The notes beneath the pieces were generated by a model that was given only the letters and a program-made list of their open reading frames with translations, was not told the DNA's origin and did no database searches. A stretch of 5,333 nucleotides of DNA from Chloroflexia bacterium. GTDB taxonomy: Bacteria > Chloroflexota > Chloroflexia > QHBQ01 > JADMIH01. The position numbers and the translations under genes were made by a program. Location of the stretch: contig JAICKM010000507.1 in NCBI GenBank assembly GCA_025927935.1, positions 1 through 5,333 on the forward strand, read 5' to 3'. Below, one piece after another: positions 4,992 to 5,333 of this stretch (position 1 is the first letter of the stretch; the number at the start of each line of letters is the position of its first letter).

Positions 4992-5034
4992 CGGGCACGC
5001 CCATGTACCCCGCCAGGGAGTACGGGCGCGCCCG
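4992..5034 (-). terminator. Long hairpin after the radical-SAM-like stop
   Basis: Arms 4992-5002 and 5024-5034 pair over 11 bp. Then, after a two-base bulge (5003-5004), 5005-5011 pairs with 5017-5023 around a five-base loop. Two positions are A-C mismatches on the plus strand but G-U pairs in minus-strand RNA, so the fold favours the minus transcript. It lies 23 bases after the stop at 5058. A pyrimidine run but no pure T tract follows. Confidence 0.5.
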
Positions 5035-5057
5035 GTTGTGGCTGTGCGATTAGCGGC

Positions 5058-5333
5058 TTAGAGTCCTTCGAGTTCAGGCCGGCGGTACGAAATGTACTTG
5101 AACATGGCCCGTAGCTCTACCGGGAAGCCATAGATGCCGAAGCGATAGCGCCAACTGCCCAGCGTTTGCAGCACCTGGCGGTGCCAGGGCAGCATCTTCA
5201 TGTCCGATGCGGTCGGGAAGCGGGCGTTGATTACCGTCTCGAAGTTCGCCAGCAAGTCCATGTGCTCGCGCTTGACCCACGGCGTGTGCGGGCTGCGCCG
5301 CTTGGAGAAGGCCAGCCAGTCGGGCGCGATCCA
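5058..5333 (-). CDS. C-terminal part of a probable B12-binding radical SAM protein
   Basis: An open minus-strand frame enters from the right edge and ends at TAA (5060-5058), giving 91 residues. The frame is continuous through the edge, so the methionine at 5261 is internal and not a start. The visible part begins WIAPDWLAFSKRRSPHTPW and contains LLANFETVINARFPTASD, WRYRFGIYGFPVELRA and a closing YRRPELEGL. This resembles the C-terminal extension of cobalamin-binding radical SAM proteins of the BchE/magnesium-protoporphyrin cyclase-like group, in which an 'H..LL..F..V.NARFPT.TD' stretch precedes an aromatic 'WRYR..IYGFPWEL' helix. The diagnostic CxxxCxxC cluster and the B12-binding DXHXXG motif would lie outside the window, so the call is tentative. 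Two hairpins downstream probably end its transcript. Confidence 0.5.
   Translation of the reverse strand, partial: WIAPDWLAFSKRRSPHTPWVKREHMDLLANFETVINARFPTASDMKMLPWHRQVLQTLGSWRYRFGIYGFPVELRAMFKYISYRRPELEGL

Noticed and set aside
4274..5053. Long plus-strand frame across the membrane protein gene and the intergenic region
   Set aside because: It is antisense to a gene with promoter, SD and membrane segments, and it runs through both hairpins and the promoter.

Overview
The window is a stretch of ordinary, GC-rich bacterial chromosome. The gene types suggest Chloroflexota, probably the Anaerolineae or a relative: a DUF4388 (PATAN) signalling-type protein, a TPR protein of the 'AWLYLGGVAEDP' kind common in that phylum, an amidohydrolase_2 enzyme and a radical-SAM-like C-terminus. 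The -10 boxes read TACAAT or TACACT, with start codons placed at or near the predicted transcript start. The phylum is inferred from recognised protein style, not from a marker gene.

Layout. The plus strand runs from 1 to 4270. It holds the last 26 codons of a probable polysaccharide deacetylase (3-83), a small three-helix membrane protein with lower GC (139-516), and a 176-base gap with a degenerate heptamer tandem repeat (618-652). A TTGACA/TACACT promoter follows at 659-687. It drives an amidohydrolase (694-1545) and, 32 bases further on, a DUF4388 protein (1578-2423) that is probably in the same operon. After a 191-base gap rich in small inverted repeats comes a TPR protein made of two near-duplicate 80-residue modules around a Pro/Ala linker (2615-3469). 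Then comes an alpha/beta hydrolase (3530-4270), apparently with its own promoter and a leaderless or near-leaderless start.

The minus strand holds the rest. A two-helix membrane protein of unknown function (4749 down to 4267) converges on the hydrolase, and the two TAG stops overlap in one CTAG. Its promoter is near-consensus (4823-4852) and fixes the start at 4749, not at the more upstream ATG. Further right is the 91-residue C-terminal end of a probable B12-binding radical SAM protein (5333 down to 5058). Two hairpins lie between it and the next promoter, and one has a T5 tract.

Function. No pathway joins all these genes. The amidohydrolase/DUF4388 pair is probably co-transcribed, and the TPR gene has the same orientation. 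The other genes look like independent transcription units. I found no tRNA, rRNA, CRISPR array, insertion sequence or phage gene, and no convincing undescribed multi-gene system. The most distinctive signals are the convergent stop overlap with a 14-bp hairpin, the leaderless promoter geometry, the heptamer array and the TPR module duplication.
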